Below are positions 38,186-46,457 of a stretch of 64,000 nt of DNA, one piece after another. The DNA comes from Microvirga terricola (lineage in GTDB: Bacteria; Pseudomonadota; Alphaproteobacteria; Rhizobiales; Beijerinckiaceae), in the NCBI RefSeq assembly GCF_011777495.1, contig NZ_JAATJS010000003.1, positions 729,831-793,830 of the forward strand, in the 5' to 3' direction. The notes under the pieces are model-generated. The model was not told the DNA's origin. It was given only the letters and a program-made list of their open reading frames with translations, and made no database searches. Made by a program: the position numbers and the translations under genes. Positions within the stretch are counted from its first letter, which is position 1. Each line of letters begins with the position of its first letter.

Positions 38186-38445
38186 CCATGACACGGGTGG
38201 CGCGTGAGGAGGCGGATCCGCCGCTGGTTGTTGGAAAAGATGTCAAAGAGCAAGCGCCTTCGGGCTCGGAGCAGGATTGCTCCGGGCCTGAAGGGATCGA
38301 GGGAGGCGCGGCGTGCGGTCCGGCTCGATGGCAGATTGTGTAAGGAGAGCCGGCTGGGTGGCGATTGTAATGGGAGGCTTCTTCGGAAAACGCCGAGGGA
38401 TAGCGTTGTTAAAGTTAGCAAGACGCCGAGCATCAGGTTACGAGG
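38186..38445. other. Non-coding stretch downstream of nirV
   Basis: About 260 bp between repeat copy A and the nirV stop. No gene is supported. Short open frames on both strands lack recognisable motifs, and no clear hairpin with a T-run was found. Confidence 0.35.
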
Positions 38446-39342
38446 CTAACGAAATCCACGCGGCAATAGCTGGCGGAGCCGGAACGCCAGTCGGTCGCGC
38501 CAGTGCGGCTCCTTGACAAGCCGGAAGCCGAGATTGTCGGGCGGCGTGCCGACAGAGCAGCCGCCACTCTTCGGGTTGCGGATGAAGAAAGGTATCATCG
38601 TGCGATGCTGGCCCTCGACTACGTAGATGCCGCAGGTGCTAGTTTCGCCGACGGTGCGGTTGGCGGAGTCGAGCGTTACGCGGCGCTGGCAACTCTGCGT
38701 CCATTCCCAGACATTGCCGGCCACGTCGTAGATGCCGTGTTCGTTGGCCCCGAAGCTGCCGACCGGGCGCGGGGACGGGTCGCTCGCCGCCTTTCGGGCG
38801 GCCTCGCGCTCATAATCGGCAAGCCAGCGTCGGGCAGGATTGGCATCGTCCGGATCAAGGCCGCGCGCATCGTCAATGAAGCGGGAACCCGCTGCATGTG
38901 CCCATTCCCGGTCGGTCGGCAGGCGCCAAACCGCGCCGGTCTCGCGCGAGAGCCAGGTCGCGTAGTCGGTTGCATCGGCGTAGCTGACGCCGATGGCTGG
39001 CAGGTCGCCACGTAGTGGCGAACCATCAGGATGCTTACAAGCGCCCGCCGCGACACAGAGGACATAATCGGCAGCCGTTACCTGATAACGCATGATCTCG
39101 AGGGGCTCGTCGATCCTGACCGCGACACGGGGCGCGTCGACCGGTTTGCCGGCGCGATTGTACTCGCCGTCGAGCCGGTGCATCAGCGTTGCGGGTGGAA
39201 TGATCGCAGTCTGCGGCAGAGGAACGGCCGAAGTCGTCCGGTGCACAGGAACAGCCACGATGAGCGCGGCAGTGCCAGCCATGCACAGAAGAGCGAGTGT
39301 GGTCAGCACCCTCTCAGGTGAAAGGAGGAGTGTCGTCGCCAT
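38446..39342 (-). CDS. nirV: NirV: SUMF1/formylglycine-generating-enzyme-like protein paired with NirK
   Basis: This 298-residue protein has an N-terminal membrane or signal segment (about 12-32). A SUMF1-type domain follows: LEIMRYQVTAADYVLC, WRLPTDREWAHAAG, GIYDVAGNVWEWTQSC and GTPPDNLGFRLV. It follows nirK by ~60 bp on the same strand. A SUMF1-like gene directly after nirK is the known nirKV arrangement of several alphaproteobacteria. Its exact role is unresolved, and it is not essential for NirK in cases I know of. The sulfatase gene next door is on the other strand beyond a repeat, so a sulfatase-maturase role is less likely. Confidence 0.8.
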   Translation of the reverse strand: MATTLLLSPERVLTTLALLCMAGTAALIVAVPVHRTTSAVPLPQTAIIPPATLMHRLDGEYNRAGKPVDAPRVAVRIDEPLEIMRYQVTAADYVLCVAAGACKHPDGSPLRGDLPAIGVSYADATDYATWLSRETGAVWRLPTDREWAHAAGSRFIDDARGLDPDDANPARRWLADYEREAARKAASDPSPRPVGSFGANEHGIYDVAGNVWEWTQSCQRRVTLDSANRTVGETSTCGIYVVEGQHRTMIPFFIRNPKSGGCSVGTPPDNLGFRLVKEPHWRDRLAFRLRQLLPRGFR

Positions 39343-39403
39343 GGGTATCGCCCCGTCTTAAAGGGAGGCGCCTCCTCGCCTGGACGAGGAGGCGAGGCGG
39401 AAG

Positions 39404-40534
39404 TCACATGCTGACCGGCGCCTGGATCAGCTTCATGAGGTCGTCGTTCCATTCGCCCTCGACCTTGAAGTGCCCGGCGGCTCCGAGCTCGAAGGCCTCG
39501 ATCAGGTTGTGGTTGACGTAGGCGTAAATGCCCGGTTGCAGGAAGGTGTAGAGGGCCGCGCCCGCGCAGCCGCCGGGGATGAACCAGGTCTCGAGGTCGC
39601 GCTCCGGCGGGTTGCGGAACTTGCCGGTGGCCCAGACATAATCACCGTGGCCGCCAATCAGATGAGGACGGGTGTCGCGGTTAGCCTGCGAATGGACGAT
39701 CAGAACCGTCTCGCCGACCTTGGCGGTCATCGCGTTCTTGCCGGTCAGGCCTCCAACCTTGCCGTTGAAGACGATATGACTGGGCGTCAGTGTGCGCATC
39801 GCCTTTTGCGTGTCCTCATACGCCTCGCCGGGGCTGGCGTAGCGCTTGAATTTGCCGTTCGCGTCGCGCGGCACGTAGAAGTCCTGCTCGCCGACGTAGT
39901 AGACGCGGTCGTACTTCAAGGGCTTTCCCTGGTGATCCTTCAGCCCGTCGCGCGGCAGCACCATAAGGGCGCCATTCATGCCGGCGGTGACGTGCCAGGG
40001 CACCATGCCGGGAGGGGCGCAATGATAGACGAAGACGCCCGGCCGGGTCGCCTTCCAGCGCAGCACGACCTTCTCGCCCGGGTTGACTTCCGTCAGTGCT
40101 CCCCCACCGAGCGCGCCCGTCGACGCATGGAAGTCGATGTTGTGCATCATCTCGTTCGTCGCGGCGCTGATCAGCGTGAGTTCGACATAGTCGCCCTCAT
40201 GGACGACCATCAGCGGACCGGGCACCGTGCCGTTGAAGGTGAAGGCGAAGGTCTCGGTGCCGGCGTCATCAAGGACGATCTTCTTCTCATGGATCGTCAT
40301 TTCGAACTCGACGACCTTCGGTCCGCTGGTGGCGACCTGCTCATGCGCATGCACGAATGGAGGGTCGACCAGCTTGACCTTAACCCGTGGCAGCTTGGCC
40401 ACATCCGCGGCCGATGCCTTGGTCATAACCGCTTGTGCCTGTGCCGGCGCAGACGCTGTCGCCTGCACGAATGCCCCGCTGGCAGCCGCTGCTACCAGAA
40501 TGTTGCGGCGGGTCAGTTTGAGTTCTTCACCCAT
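39404..40534 (-). CDS. nirK: Copper-containing nitrite reductase
   Basis: The 376-residue enzyme reduces nitrite to nitric oxide in the periplasm. A Tat-type signal ([16 protein letters not shown]) leads it out. Type 1 copper ligands are His131, Cys172, His181 and Met186 ([18 protein letters not shown]). Type 2 ligands are His136, His171 and His342 ([12 protein letters not shown]). Catalytic Asp134 and His291 ([10 protein letters not shown]) are present. It is a standard two-cupredoxin-domain NirK. nirV follows in the same operon. An FNR/NnrR-type box lies upstream. No nor genes are in the window. Confidence 0.95.
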   Translation of the reverse strand: MGEELKLTRRNILVAAAASGAFVQATASAPAQAQAVMTKASAADVAKLPRVKVKLVDPPFVHAHEQVATSGPKVVEFEMTIHEKKIVLDDAGTETFAFTFNGTVPGPLMVVHEGDYVELTLISAATNEMMHNIDFHASTGALGGGALTEVNPGEKVVLRWKATRPGVFVYHCAPPGMVPWHVTAGMNGALMVLPRDGLKDHQGKPLKYDRVYYVGEQDFYVPRDANGKFKRYASPGEAYEDTQKAMRTLTPSHIVFNGKVGGLTGKNAMTAKVGETVLIVHSQANRDTRPHLIGGHGDYVWATGKFRNPPERDLETWFIPGGCAGAALYTFLQPGIYAYVNHNLIEAFELGAAGHFKVEGEWNDDLMKLIQAPVSM

Positions 40535-40606
40535 TTCTTTCTTCCTTACTCGACGACCGGAGGTCGATCGGCCAGGAAGACCTTAGCGGTAGGGTGGGAT
40601 CGCTCT

Positions 40607-40620
40607 TTGTTGCAAAGCAA
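40607..40620 (-). promoter_or_regulatory. FNR/NnrR-type box upstream of nirK
   Basis: TTG-TTGCAAAG-CAA at 40607-40620 is an exact TTG-N8-CAA site, flanked to give TTTG...CAAA. Its centre is ~80 bp upstream of the nirK start. NnrR and other FNR/CRP-family regulators use such sites to switch on nirK in low oxygen with NO. The match is seen, and the regulator is inferred. Confidence 0.7.
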
Positions 40621-40677
40621 ATAATTCGGATGGTCGCGCCGTAGGCTGTCCTCCAGGTGGATGGCCGTGCGACGAGG

Positions 40678-40827
40678 CGAAATCCCCAACCGGGAGTGCG
40701 TGGCGCGGGTGCAGAAGATGCCGGTGACGTTCTTCTACGATGAGGGATCGGATGCGTAAGGAACGCCGGTGATCCCGATCCGCTTCGCGTCGCGGGTCCC
40801 TGATCGAGATGGCCGGGGCGAGCCCGG
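40678..40827 (+). repeat. Direct repeat copy B (~150 bp) upstream of nirK
   Basis: This copy is nearly identical and in the same orientation to 38038-38185. Differences cluster in the first 40 bp. The two copies bracket nirV, nirK and the FNR-type box. The repeat has short open frames but no known protein. It may be an interspersed element common in the genome, or a recombination arm. Confidence 0.85.
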
Positions 40828-40892
40828 AACCCATAAACGCTGACGATACCGAAAGAGGCGCGGCGGCTCTCGCGCATCTTATCCGGCGAGAG

Positions 40893-41399
40893 CTACACGG
40901 AAACCCTTGCACCCTTGCAAGCCTTCACGAAGGCCGAGAGCCCAGCTTGCAACCCGTACATCGCATCGGCATCGCGCATGTCGACGGTCACGCCCGCTTC
41001 ATGCACGATCCGTGCGGACATGGTGGTGAGCACTTCGTGCAAAGCGGCTTGCGCGTGAGACGCGCGGGGCGCGATGTTGATGAGCATCACCGGCTTTCCG
41101 GGAAAGTCCGTGCTGCCGACGAGCCAGTCGAGCGCATTCTTGAAGGAGCCTGGAATGCCGTGGGCATATTCGGGACAGGCGATCACCAATCCATCCGCTG
41201 CCGCCACCTGTTGCCGAAGCGCCGCGACAATCTCCGGCAGCTCGCTCATCTCCACATCGGGATTGAAATGGGGCAGGGCGCCGATGCTCTCATCCGGCGT
41301 GATCACAACACCCTTCGGCGCGAGCTTTTGCAGCGCGCGTAAGGCGCTGGTGTTGAACGAGCCCGCGCGCAGGCTGCCAGAGAGGGCGAGGAGGTGCAT
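40893..41399 (-). CDS. NADPH-dependent FMN reductase (flavodoxin fold)
   Basis: This 168-residue cytoplasmic flavoprotein starts MHLLALSGSLRAGSFNTSAL, the FMN phosphate-binding loop. GLVIACPEYAHGIPGSFKNAL is the second family hallmark. It belongs to the NAD(P)H-dependent FMN reductase / chromate or quinone reductase group. The chosen start is ATG 41399. An in-frame ATG at 41441 adds residues not typical of the family. No operon partner is visible. Confidence 0.85.
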   Translation of the reverse strand: MHLLALSGSLRAGSFNTSALRALQKLAPKGVVITPDESIGALPHFNPDVEMSELPEIVAALRQQVAAADGLVIACPEYAHGIPGSFKNALDWLVGSTDFPGKPVMLINIAPRASHAQAALHEVLTTMSARIVHEAGVTVDMRDADAMYGLQAGLSAFVKACKGARVSV

Positions 41400-41508
41400 G
41401 GTGCTGAGGATTCTGAGAATCGGGGATGCTGAGCATGACAATAGCAGATTGAGTCTCCGAGCCCATTGACCCTTTACAGCCCGGCCATGACGGAAAGGAA
41501 GAGTCCGC

Positions 41509-42381
41509 TTACCTTCCTCTGTGTGGACCTAGATATTTGCTGAGCCACTTAGAGTTATTTGTTTCCGTACTGAAAACGAAACGCTCAGCCTGAAGTGCGC
41601 TTTGTATGTTAACGTGTCGGCAAACTTGAAATTTACTTAATCTTTCGATCCGATTTAAAGCCTCGCGATTTTGGGAGGCGAGGAAGGCTATTTTGGGTGT
41701 TAGTGGTAAGGCCCAAACACCACTGGAGTCCTTGATTGATCCGTCACGTATCAAGGGGCGATCTGCCAAAAGAAATGATCCATCTCCCGATCCCAAGCGA
41801 AGCAAATGCCAATGCGTTCTAAGTAAGGGTTCATAAGATCGCGGGCTGTCGGTGATTTTCTGAATTACTGTTAGTATTCTATCTTCGATTGTGGAGCCGC
41901 TTATTTTCTCAAAATAGACAGATGGTTTGTCATCAATCCCTTCGCGCTCAAAATGAGTGCGCACTTCGGTGTCAGTATCAAGTAAGTCGCTAAAGGAATT
42001 AGCTGTGGTTCGCAGCATCCTAACACTCGTCGGTCTGCGCGATTCCAAAGAAACAATCAAACGAGCAAAATCAAAACGTTGTTCGACATCAAGTTTGCTA
42101 GGGCCAAATTCGAGCAGCGCATTGCGGGCGACCGCTCCCTTCGTATCAATCTGTCCGAAAAAAATTCGCTCTATGGCGTCTCTCCCCAATTGATGAGAGC
42201 TTAGGGAAAGCAGATCGATCTGGCAGCAGAAGCTGTCTAGCCCCTTTCGTTTGCAGGCGATCTCTTTACGCTTTTGATCCCAATAATAGCCCCACAAGTT
42301 CAATTGGCGCTTTGACTCTTCTATTAACCAAGGGCGTAGAAGCAGTTTCGGTACGAAATGGTGATTGCGGGCTTCTTGCAT
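41509..42381 (-). CDS. DUF4238 domain protein
   Basis: This 290-residue protein begins MQEARNHHFVPKLLLRPW. The N-terminal NHHFVP motif and length fit DUF4238, a family of unknown function frequent in accessory regions. No signal or membrane segment is present. The gene is visibly richer in A and T than its neighbours, which suggests horizontal gain. It lies at the edge of the accessory region and has a bidirectional terminator upstream. ATG 42381 is preferred to TTG 42405. Confidence 0.7.
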   Translation of the reverse strand: MQEARNHHFVPKLLLRPWLIEESKRQLNLWGYYWDQKRKEIACKRKGLDSFCCQIDLLSLSSHQLGRDAIERIFFGQIDTKGAVARNALLEFGPSKLDVEQRFDFARLIVSLESRRPTSVRMLRTTANSFSDLLDTDTEVRTHFEREGIDDKPSVYFEKISGSTIEDRILTVIQKITDSPRSYEPLLRTHWHLLRLGSGDGSFLLADRPLIRDGSIKDSSGVWALPLTPKIAFLASQNREALNRIERLSKFQVCRHVNIQSALQAERFVFSTETNNSKWLSKYLGPHRGR

Positions 42382-42455
42382 GACTAGGAGGCTCAAGCCT
42401 TCCAAATGCTCATGTTGGGATCCGATCGGACCTTAAAAGGCGAGTCTTCTAAGTA

Positions 42456-42486
42456 AAAAGGGCAGCCTTTACTAGGCTACCCTTTT
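42456..42486. terminator. Bidirectional hairpin terminator
   Basis: AAAAGGGCAGCCT (42456-42468) pairs with AGGCTACCCTTTT (42474-42486), one mismatch, loop TTACT, with A/T runs at both ends. It separates the DUF4238 gene from the tniQ fragment. Confidence 0.65.
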
Positions 42487-42688
42487 AATTGCTGCTGCAA
42501 CGTACTTGCATCGGCGATCGTGTAGATGCCCCCAAAGGATGCCTCATACATACCATCAAGGTATTGGAAAATAAGGGCTTTCTAATTGGGAATGCCTCAA
42601 CTTGGAGGTGATGCTACCTATCAGATTACCTCACCTCAATACTCATCAGTACGCCTCACTCTGAGGCACACTTTGGCGGTCCGCATGA
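42487..42688. other. AT-richer spacer upstream of DUF4238
   Basis: About 200 bp without a recognised gene. On the minus strand a 24-codon frame (MYEASFGGIYTIADAS...) begins at 42551 and ends inside the hairpin at 42477. It could be a tiny gene or the tail of a lost one. Base composition resembles DUF4238 more than the chromosome. Confidence 0.3.
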
Positions 42689-42714
42689 AAAAGCCCCGGC
42701 ATGCCGGGGCTTTT
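42689..42714 (-). terminator. Rho-independent terminator after the tniQ fragment
   Basis: A perfect 26-bp palindrome at 42689-42714 (core GCCCCGGCATGCCGGGGC with flanking A4/T4), with a fifth T on the minus strand. It sits ~50 bp after the tniQ-fragment stop, in the same relative place as the terminator after the intact tniQ at 52288. Confidence 0.8.
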
Positions 42715-42765
42715 GGAGTGGATCATACCTCTTGAGATCGGAGGTTCGCACTTTCAAACGCATGT

Positions 42766-43332
42766 CTATGGTTTCAGGTTCATCACCATGTCCCGCTCAT
42801 AAAATGCGGCATGCACTTCTCCCGTTGCAAACGCCGGGACGACACGAGCCGAGGTCAACATCGTTTTCAGCTTGCGGAAGTGGATACCCCTCTCTTCGGC
42901 GGCGACATGAAGCGAGATGTACCTGCTCATGAAGACGTCGAGATCGTCTTGGCGAACGACTTGCCTAGGACAGCGGTTCACAGGGTTGATCTCGATATGG
43001 GAGGGGAGGTGCCCACAGCCGATCAAAGCCTTCAGAACGCGCGTACTGGTTTGAAGCCTCCGTTCGGCCTGAGGCAAAGAAAGGCTGCCATTCGCTTGTC
43101 CCTGAACAAAAGGCTTCACCTCCTCGGAATCAACCAGCACGGACAGATAACCGGCAACGTCGGCTCGGCGCCTGACCCTTGTCAGCTTCCGGTCGAGGAT
43201 CAGCCGCACGATCTCCATAGCCGAACAGCATGCACGCTTGGCCGCCTCGGGAATTCGGAAAAGACGCGCCGCCTCCTGGTCATCTTTGACCTCTGGTGCA
43301 TTCTCACTCAGGAGTTCAAGGAAAGCAGGAGA
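42766..43332 (-). pseudogene. C-terminal fragment of a TniQ-family gene
   Basis: The frame from ~43332 reads PAFLELLSENAPEVKDDQEA, then AAKRACCSAMEIVRLILD, TSTRVLKALIGCGHLP, INPVNRCP and GIHFRKLKTML to a stop at 42766. It is clearly homologous to the last ~200 residues of the intact TniQ at 52340-54172 (AAKRANCGAAEIVHLILD, TSTRVVDALVANGILP, ISPLNRCP). It is too different to be a recent copy. Its N-terminal two thirds are missing, and it is joined to a truncated PRC-barrel gene. An ATG at 43218 could give a 150-residue product, but function is unlikely. Confidence 0.75.
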
Positions 43333-43514
43333 TCCTTGATCTCTCCGATGGTCTGATTTTGGTCGTTGACGATATCGAGCCCAACAAGATTGTAACTTAA
43401 CACATCCGTCGGCTTCGCCCTCTCGAACTCGGGCGAGACCGATGTCGCGGTTTGGGCCAATGCGACTCCACCCAACAGAGGCACGGTGGCAAGAGCGATC
43501 AATATGTAACGCAT
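43308..43514 (-). pseudogene. Truncated PRC-barrel domain gene
   Basis: This gene starts with a signal peptide (MRYILIALATVPLLGGVALA) and then reads LSYNLVGLDIVNDQNQTIGE IKDLLL, the first strands of a PRC-barrel domain. After 'EIKDLL' the sequence becomes the tniQ fragment and stops within a few codons, so only ~62 native residues remain. Exported PRC-barrel proteins are usual in the stress gene sets of these bacteria. The break marks a transposon-associated junction near 43330. Confidence 0.7.
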
Positions 43515-43587
43515 TCTGTTCTCCTCATGAGTATCACAATACGCAATCAGGCAATCGAACGCTCAAAGCTCCAAGCTGAACTTACTC

Positions 43588-43890
43588 TCAGTGCTCCCGA
43601 CGTGCGCGAGTAGCGGCAGCCTTCTTGGCAGATGCGGATCTTTCGCTTTTCGGCCTCGCCGCTGAGGCGGCGCCACCTATTCGACCCCCCTTATGTGCTG
43701 CCGGATTCCCCGTAGACTTACCGCGTCCGGAGCCGGATTTCTTACCCCCGGCATCATCCTTGTTGACCGTTGCCCAAGCCCGTCGTTCGGCTTCCTTCTC
43801 GGGTACGCCGCGCTCCTCGTAGTGCTCGGCAATATGATCGGCCTTCCGCTCCTGTTTGGGCGTATACTTTGACTTATCTCCGCGAGGCAT
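43588..43890 (-). CDS. Small basic stress protein (annotated elsewhere as plasmid stabilization protein)
   Basis: This 100-residue, highly charged protein starts MPRGDKSKYTPKQERKADHI and continues AEHYEERGVPEKEAERRAWA, then a Lys/Gly/Ser-rich tail (KSGSGRGKSTG ... RARREH). Homologues in Hyphomicrobiales are labelled plasmid stabilization proteins without evidence for that role. It carries a near-perfect EcfG promoter 26 bp upstream, so it belongs to the general stress response. It may bind nucleic acid through the basic tail. That is an inference. Confidence 0.8.
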   Translation of the reverse strand: MPRGDKSKYTPKQERKADHIAEHYEERGVPEKEAERRAWATVNKDDAGGKKSGSGRGKSTGNPAAHKGGRIGGAASAARPKSERSASAKKAAATRARREH

Positions 43891-43915
43891 CGCTCATATC
43901 TCCCAGATGCTTGCC

Positions 43916-43940
43916 AACGACAGAAGGGAGGAGCGGTTCC
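43916..43940 (-). promoter_or_regulatory. EcfG-type general stress promoter
   Basis: On the minus strand GGAAC (43940-43936), a 16-bp spacer and CGTT (43919-43916) match the alphaproteobacterial EcfG consensus exactly. It is ~26 bp before the ATG at 43890. The match is direct, and regulation is inferred from the known consensus. Confidence 0.75.
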
Positions 43941-44052
43941 AGAGTAAGCGAGAGTACGCTACCTCAATCGGCTCATCCCAACGCGATGGCTCTCGTCGCC
44001 GCACGGCGCGAACGGGGAACACGCACTCCGTAGCCGCAGTTGTCCCGCATCG

Positions 44053-45600
44053 ATGGCACAGGATTCGGCCATGCCGTCCGATCAGGAATTCGAGATCAAG
44101 CTTCAGCTTTCGGACGAAGCCGCCGACAAGTTGGCAACCATGCCCCAGGTTGCCACAGCACAACTGCGCACAGCTCATCTTCAGTCCGTCTACTTTGATA
44201 CGCATTCGCGCGCGCTGCAAAAGGCCGGCTTACAGCTGCGGATTCGGCAGGATGGCCCAAGGCGGGTGCAAACGGTCAAAGCTGGCCATGGTGTCGTCCG
44301 AGGCGAATGGGAGCGAGAAGTCGAAGGACAGCTTCCCGACCTGGGGGCCGCCACAGGCAGTCCGGCGGAGCGGCTGTTGAAGAAAAGGAAGGTGCGCAAC
44401 GACCTCATCCCCCTGTTCTGGGTCGACATCGAGCGGCGGAAGGGCTTGCTCCTGTATGACGGTGCCGAAATTGAGCTAGCAATCGACCGGGGGCGGGTTG
44501 TTACCGGAAACGACGACGAGTCGATCTGTGAGGCCGAGCTAGAGCTGAAGCAGGGCGAGCCGGAGGCGCTATTCGAACTTGCCCGAGCCCTTGGTGGACC
44601 TGTGAAGGCGGCCGTTTCCGTCGTCAGCAAGGGCGACCGTGGCTATCGGCTGGCCAGCGGAACTTCGCAAACGCCCGAGCGTGATCTGCTGCTGTCTCTC
44701 AACGCGGGGGAGAGCACCGCCACGGCCATCCAAAGCATTTTACGCGCCTGCCTACGCCAATTGTCGGTCAACGACGGCCTCCTACGCCAAACGCGCGCCG
44801 AAGAGCCCCTGCATCGAACGAGAGTGGCTGTCCGGCGCATCCGGGCGGCCTTGTCCTTGTTCAAACCCATTCTCGTAGGCCGGGAGGCGGATGAGATCCG
44901 TGCTGGTTTCAAGTGGATTTCCGATCTTTTGGGCGAGGCGCGGGACCTCGATGTCTTCCTCGCAAAGAGATTGGACCAGGTTCGTCTCCAACACGAGCAC
45001 AGTCCAGGTTTCGAGGACCTCCGGCGGCAGATCAGAGATCGCCGCGAACATGCCTATGATCAGTTGCTTGCGGCTCTCGTCTCCGAGCGATACTTCAATC
45101 TGATGCTGGCGACCCAACGCACAATGGAGCTCGGTGAGTGGCTGTCGGACCCCGACAGCGTTGCCCGGCTTCACCGGACGCAGCCAATCGAGGTCTACGC
45201 CGCCGACGAACTGCAACGGCGGTTCGCAAGCGTCATGAAAGCTGGGCAAAAGCTGGCAAGGCTTGATGCGAAGCGGCGCCATCGGGTCCGGATCAAGGCA
45301 AAAAAGCTTCGATACATGGCTGAGTTTCTTCAGTCGCTGGCGCCACGCAAGCCATATACCGACCTCGACAATGCGCTGCACGACCTACAGCGTTCCCTCG
45401 GGAAGCTCAACGATGCCATCGTCGGACGCGAATTCATGGTTTCCATCTCAGGAGATACGGCGCTAAAGGCGAATCCTCAGGCCTCCTTTGCCGCCGGTAT
45501 CGTCGCCGGCGCGACGACCACGCCCGAAAAGCAGATGATCTTAGCCGAGAAGGCTATTAAGCGGTTGAGCAAGCGGAGGCCATTCTGGCACAAGTTTTAG
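44053..45600 (+). CDS. CYTH and CHAD domain protein
   Basis: This 515-residue protein has an N-terminal CYTH domain with the EFEIKLQL (ExExK) motif near residues 12-19 and paired acidic and basic strands to ~200. A C-terminal CHAD domain (~215-500) is rich in Arg and His, with HRTRVAVRRIRAALSLF and KRRHRVRIKAKKLRYMAEFL. CYTH binds triphosphates, and CHAD binds polyphosphate granules. It probably acts on or with polyphosphate. ATG 44071 is an alternative start with a slightly better ribosome site. It is monocistronic. Confidence 0.9.
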   Translation: MAQDSAMPSDQEFEIKLQLSDEAADKLATMPQVATAQLRTAHLQSVYFDTHSRALQKAGLQLRIRQDGPRRVQTVKAGHGVVRGEWEREVEGQLPDLGAATGSPAERLLKKRKVRNDLIPLFWVDIERRKGLLLYDGAEIELAIDRGRVVTGNDDESICEAELELKQGEPEALFELARALGGPVKAAVSVVSKGDRGYRLASGTSQTPERDLLLSLNAGESTATAIQSILRACLRQLSVNDGLLRQTRAEEPLHRTRVAVRRIRAALSLFKPILVGREADEIRAGFKWISDLLGEARDLDVFLAKRLDQVRLQHEHSPGFEDLRRQIRDRREHAYDQLLAALVSERYFNLMLATQRTMELGEWLSDPDSVARLHRTQPIEVYAADELQRRFASVMKAGQKLARLDAKRRHRVRIKAKKLRYMAEFLQSLAPRKPYTDLDNALHDLQRSLGKLNDAIVGREFMVSISGDTALKANPQASFAAGIVAGATTTPEKQMILAEKAIKRLSKRRPFWHKF

Positions 45601-45978
45601 CAGAAACGGCGCGACATACAGGATTGTCACTTGCACGGGCTCCCCGAACCGTTCAGTCGTTCCCTTGTCAGTAAGCACGCACGGGATAAAGTTTTTCAGG
45701 ACGTACGTTCTCGCATGAGCGGAGATCGCCGAGATAGGGTGTCCGGATTGCGCGTAAGAATTGCGCATTCTGTGCACCTCACTCGGCGATCCACCGGTGG
45801 CGTTGCGCAAAGCCAAGGCCCATTGCTGCCCTGTTGCTCATCGCCACACAACTCTAAACCTTCCCGTTGGAAAAGGTTTCCCCTCTCGCTGACCAATCGA
45901 ACTGCGCAATCTGGAACTCTCTCATCGATGGCTGGAATTGAGCGGAAGGTTCGCTGACATTCTGCCGACATTCTATAG
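45601..45978. other. Intergenic region downstream of the CYTH-CHAD gene
   Basis: About 380 bp with no supported gene. Short open frames on both strands show no family motif. The end of the region is the terminator of the convergent KGG gene. It may include degraded sequence, but I recognise nothing. Confidence 0.35.
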
Positions 45979-46008
45979 AAAAAGAGCCGCCAAAAAGGGG
46001 CTCTTTTT
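45979..46008 (-). terminator. Rho-independent terminator of the KGG gene
   Basis: AAAAAGAGCC (45979-45988) pairs with GGCTCTTTTT (45999-46008), with a ten-base loop. It lies 15 bp after the KGG-protein stop, and on that strand the hairpin ends in a T-run. Confidence 0.75.
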
Positions 46009-46023
46009 CGGTCCGCTATGACG

Positions 46024-46179
46024 CTAGCGCTTGCCGCCTTTACGCCCTGCTTCGGAGGCTTTCTCGGGATCCTTCTTGAAGTTCTCCGAGCTGCCCTCGC
46101 CGCCTTTCTTGGCGATTTCGCGCTGCTTGTCTTCATCCATCGACGCGGAGCCGCGTCCTGAGCCTTTACTCTGGGGCAT
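46024..46179 (-). CDS. KGG-repeat stress protein (YciG/ConB-like)
   Basis: This 51-residue hydrophilic protein starts at the ATG at 46179 (MPQSKGSGRGSASMDEDKQR), with AGGAGA upstream. It has the KGG motifs IAKKGGEG and SEAGRKGGKR around EKASEAG. Such proteins are stress-induced, probably disordered, and of unknown mechanism. A possible EcfG promoter lies at 46229-46253. The longer upstream frame to 46263 is less likely. Confidence 0.85.
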   Translation of the reverse strand: MPQSKGSGRGSASMDEDKQREIAKKGGEGSSENFKKDPEKASEAGRKGGKR

Positions 46180-46228
46180 CGTCACTCTCCTACAAATCCC
46201 ACATGGCACTGCATATGGTTGCGAAGAC

Positions 46229-46253
46229 AACGGTGCCTTTTGCGCTCGGTTCG
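46229..46253 (-). promoter_or_regulatory. Probable EcfG-type promoter of the KGG gene
   Basis: On the minus strand CGAAC (46253-46249), 16-bp spacer, CGTT (46232-46229). It differs from the consensus GGAAC-N16-CGTT at one base. It lies 50 bp before the start codon. Confidence 0.5.
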
Positions 46254-46399
46254 ACCTGCGCAATAATGATCAAATTGCGGGCCGCAAGAATCTCAAGAAT
46301 CTGATGTGTCAGCTTCGGGAAACCAATTCCTTGCTTCGCTGGGCACGGCGACAGCAGATGCCACCTGGCCAGGAGCCAATGTCTTCTTCAGTGACGCTT

Positions 46400-46425
46400 C
46401 GAACCACCTCGGACACACAGGCGTT
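46400..46425 (+). promoter_or_regulatory. Possible EcfG-type promoter of the DUF1236 gene
   Basis: CGAAC (46400-46404), 17-bp spacer, CGTT (46422-46425), ~33 bp before ATG 46458. One mismatch and a spacer one base longer than the best site in this region. Confidence 0.4.
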
Positions 46426-46457
46426 CTGTTGTTTGAATCGTTTCGGGAGCAACGGTA

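Noticed and set aside
36349..39342. Sulfatase plus SUMF1-like gene as a sulfatase-maturation pair
   Set aside because: The SUMF1-like gene is on the opposite strand, beyond a repeat, and forms an operon with nirK, the known nirKV order. Kept only as a question in the findings.
45696..46136. 146-codon minus-strand frame overlapping the KGG gene
   Set aside because: It overlaps a well-supported small gene and its terminator in another frame. Arg/Ser-rich with no motif.
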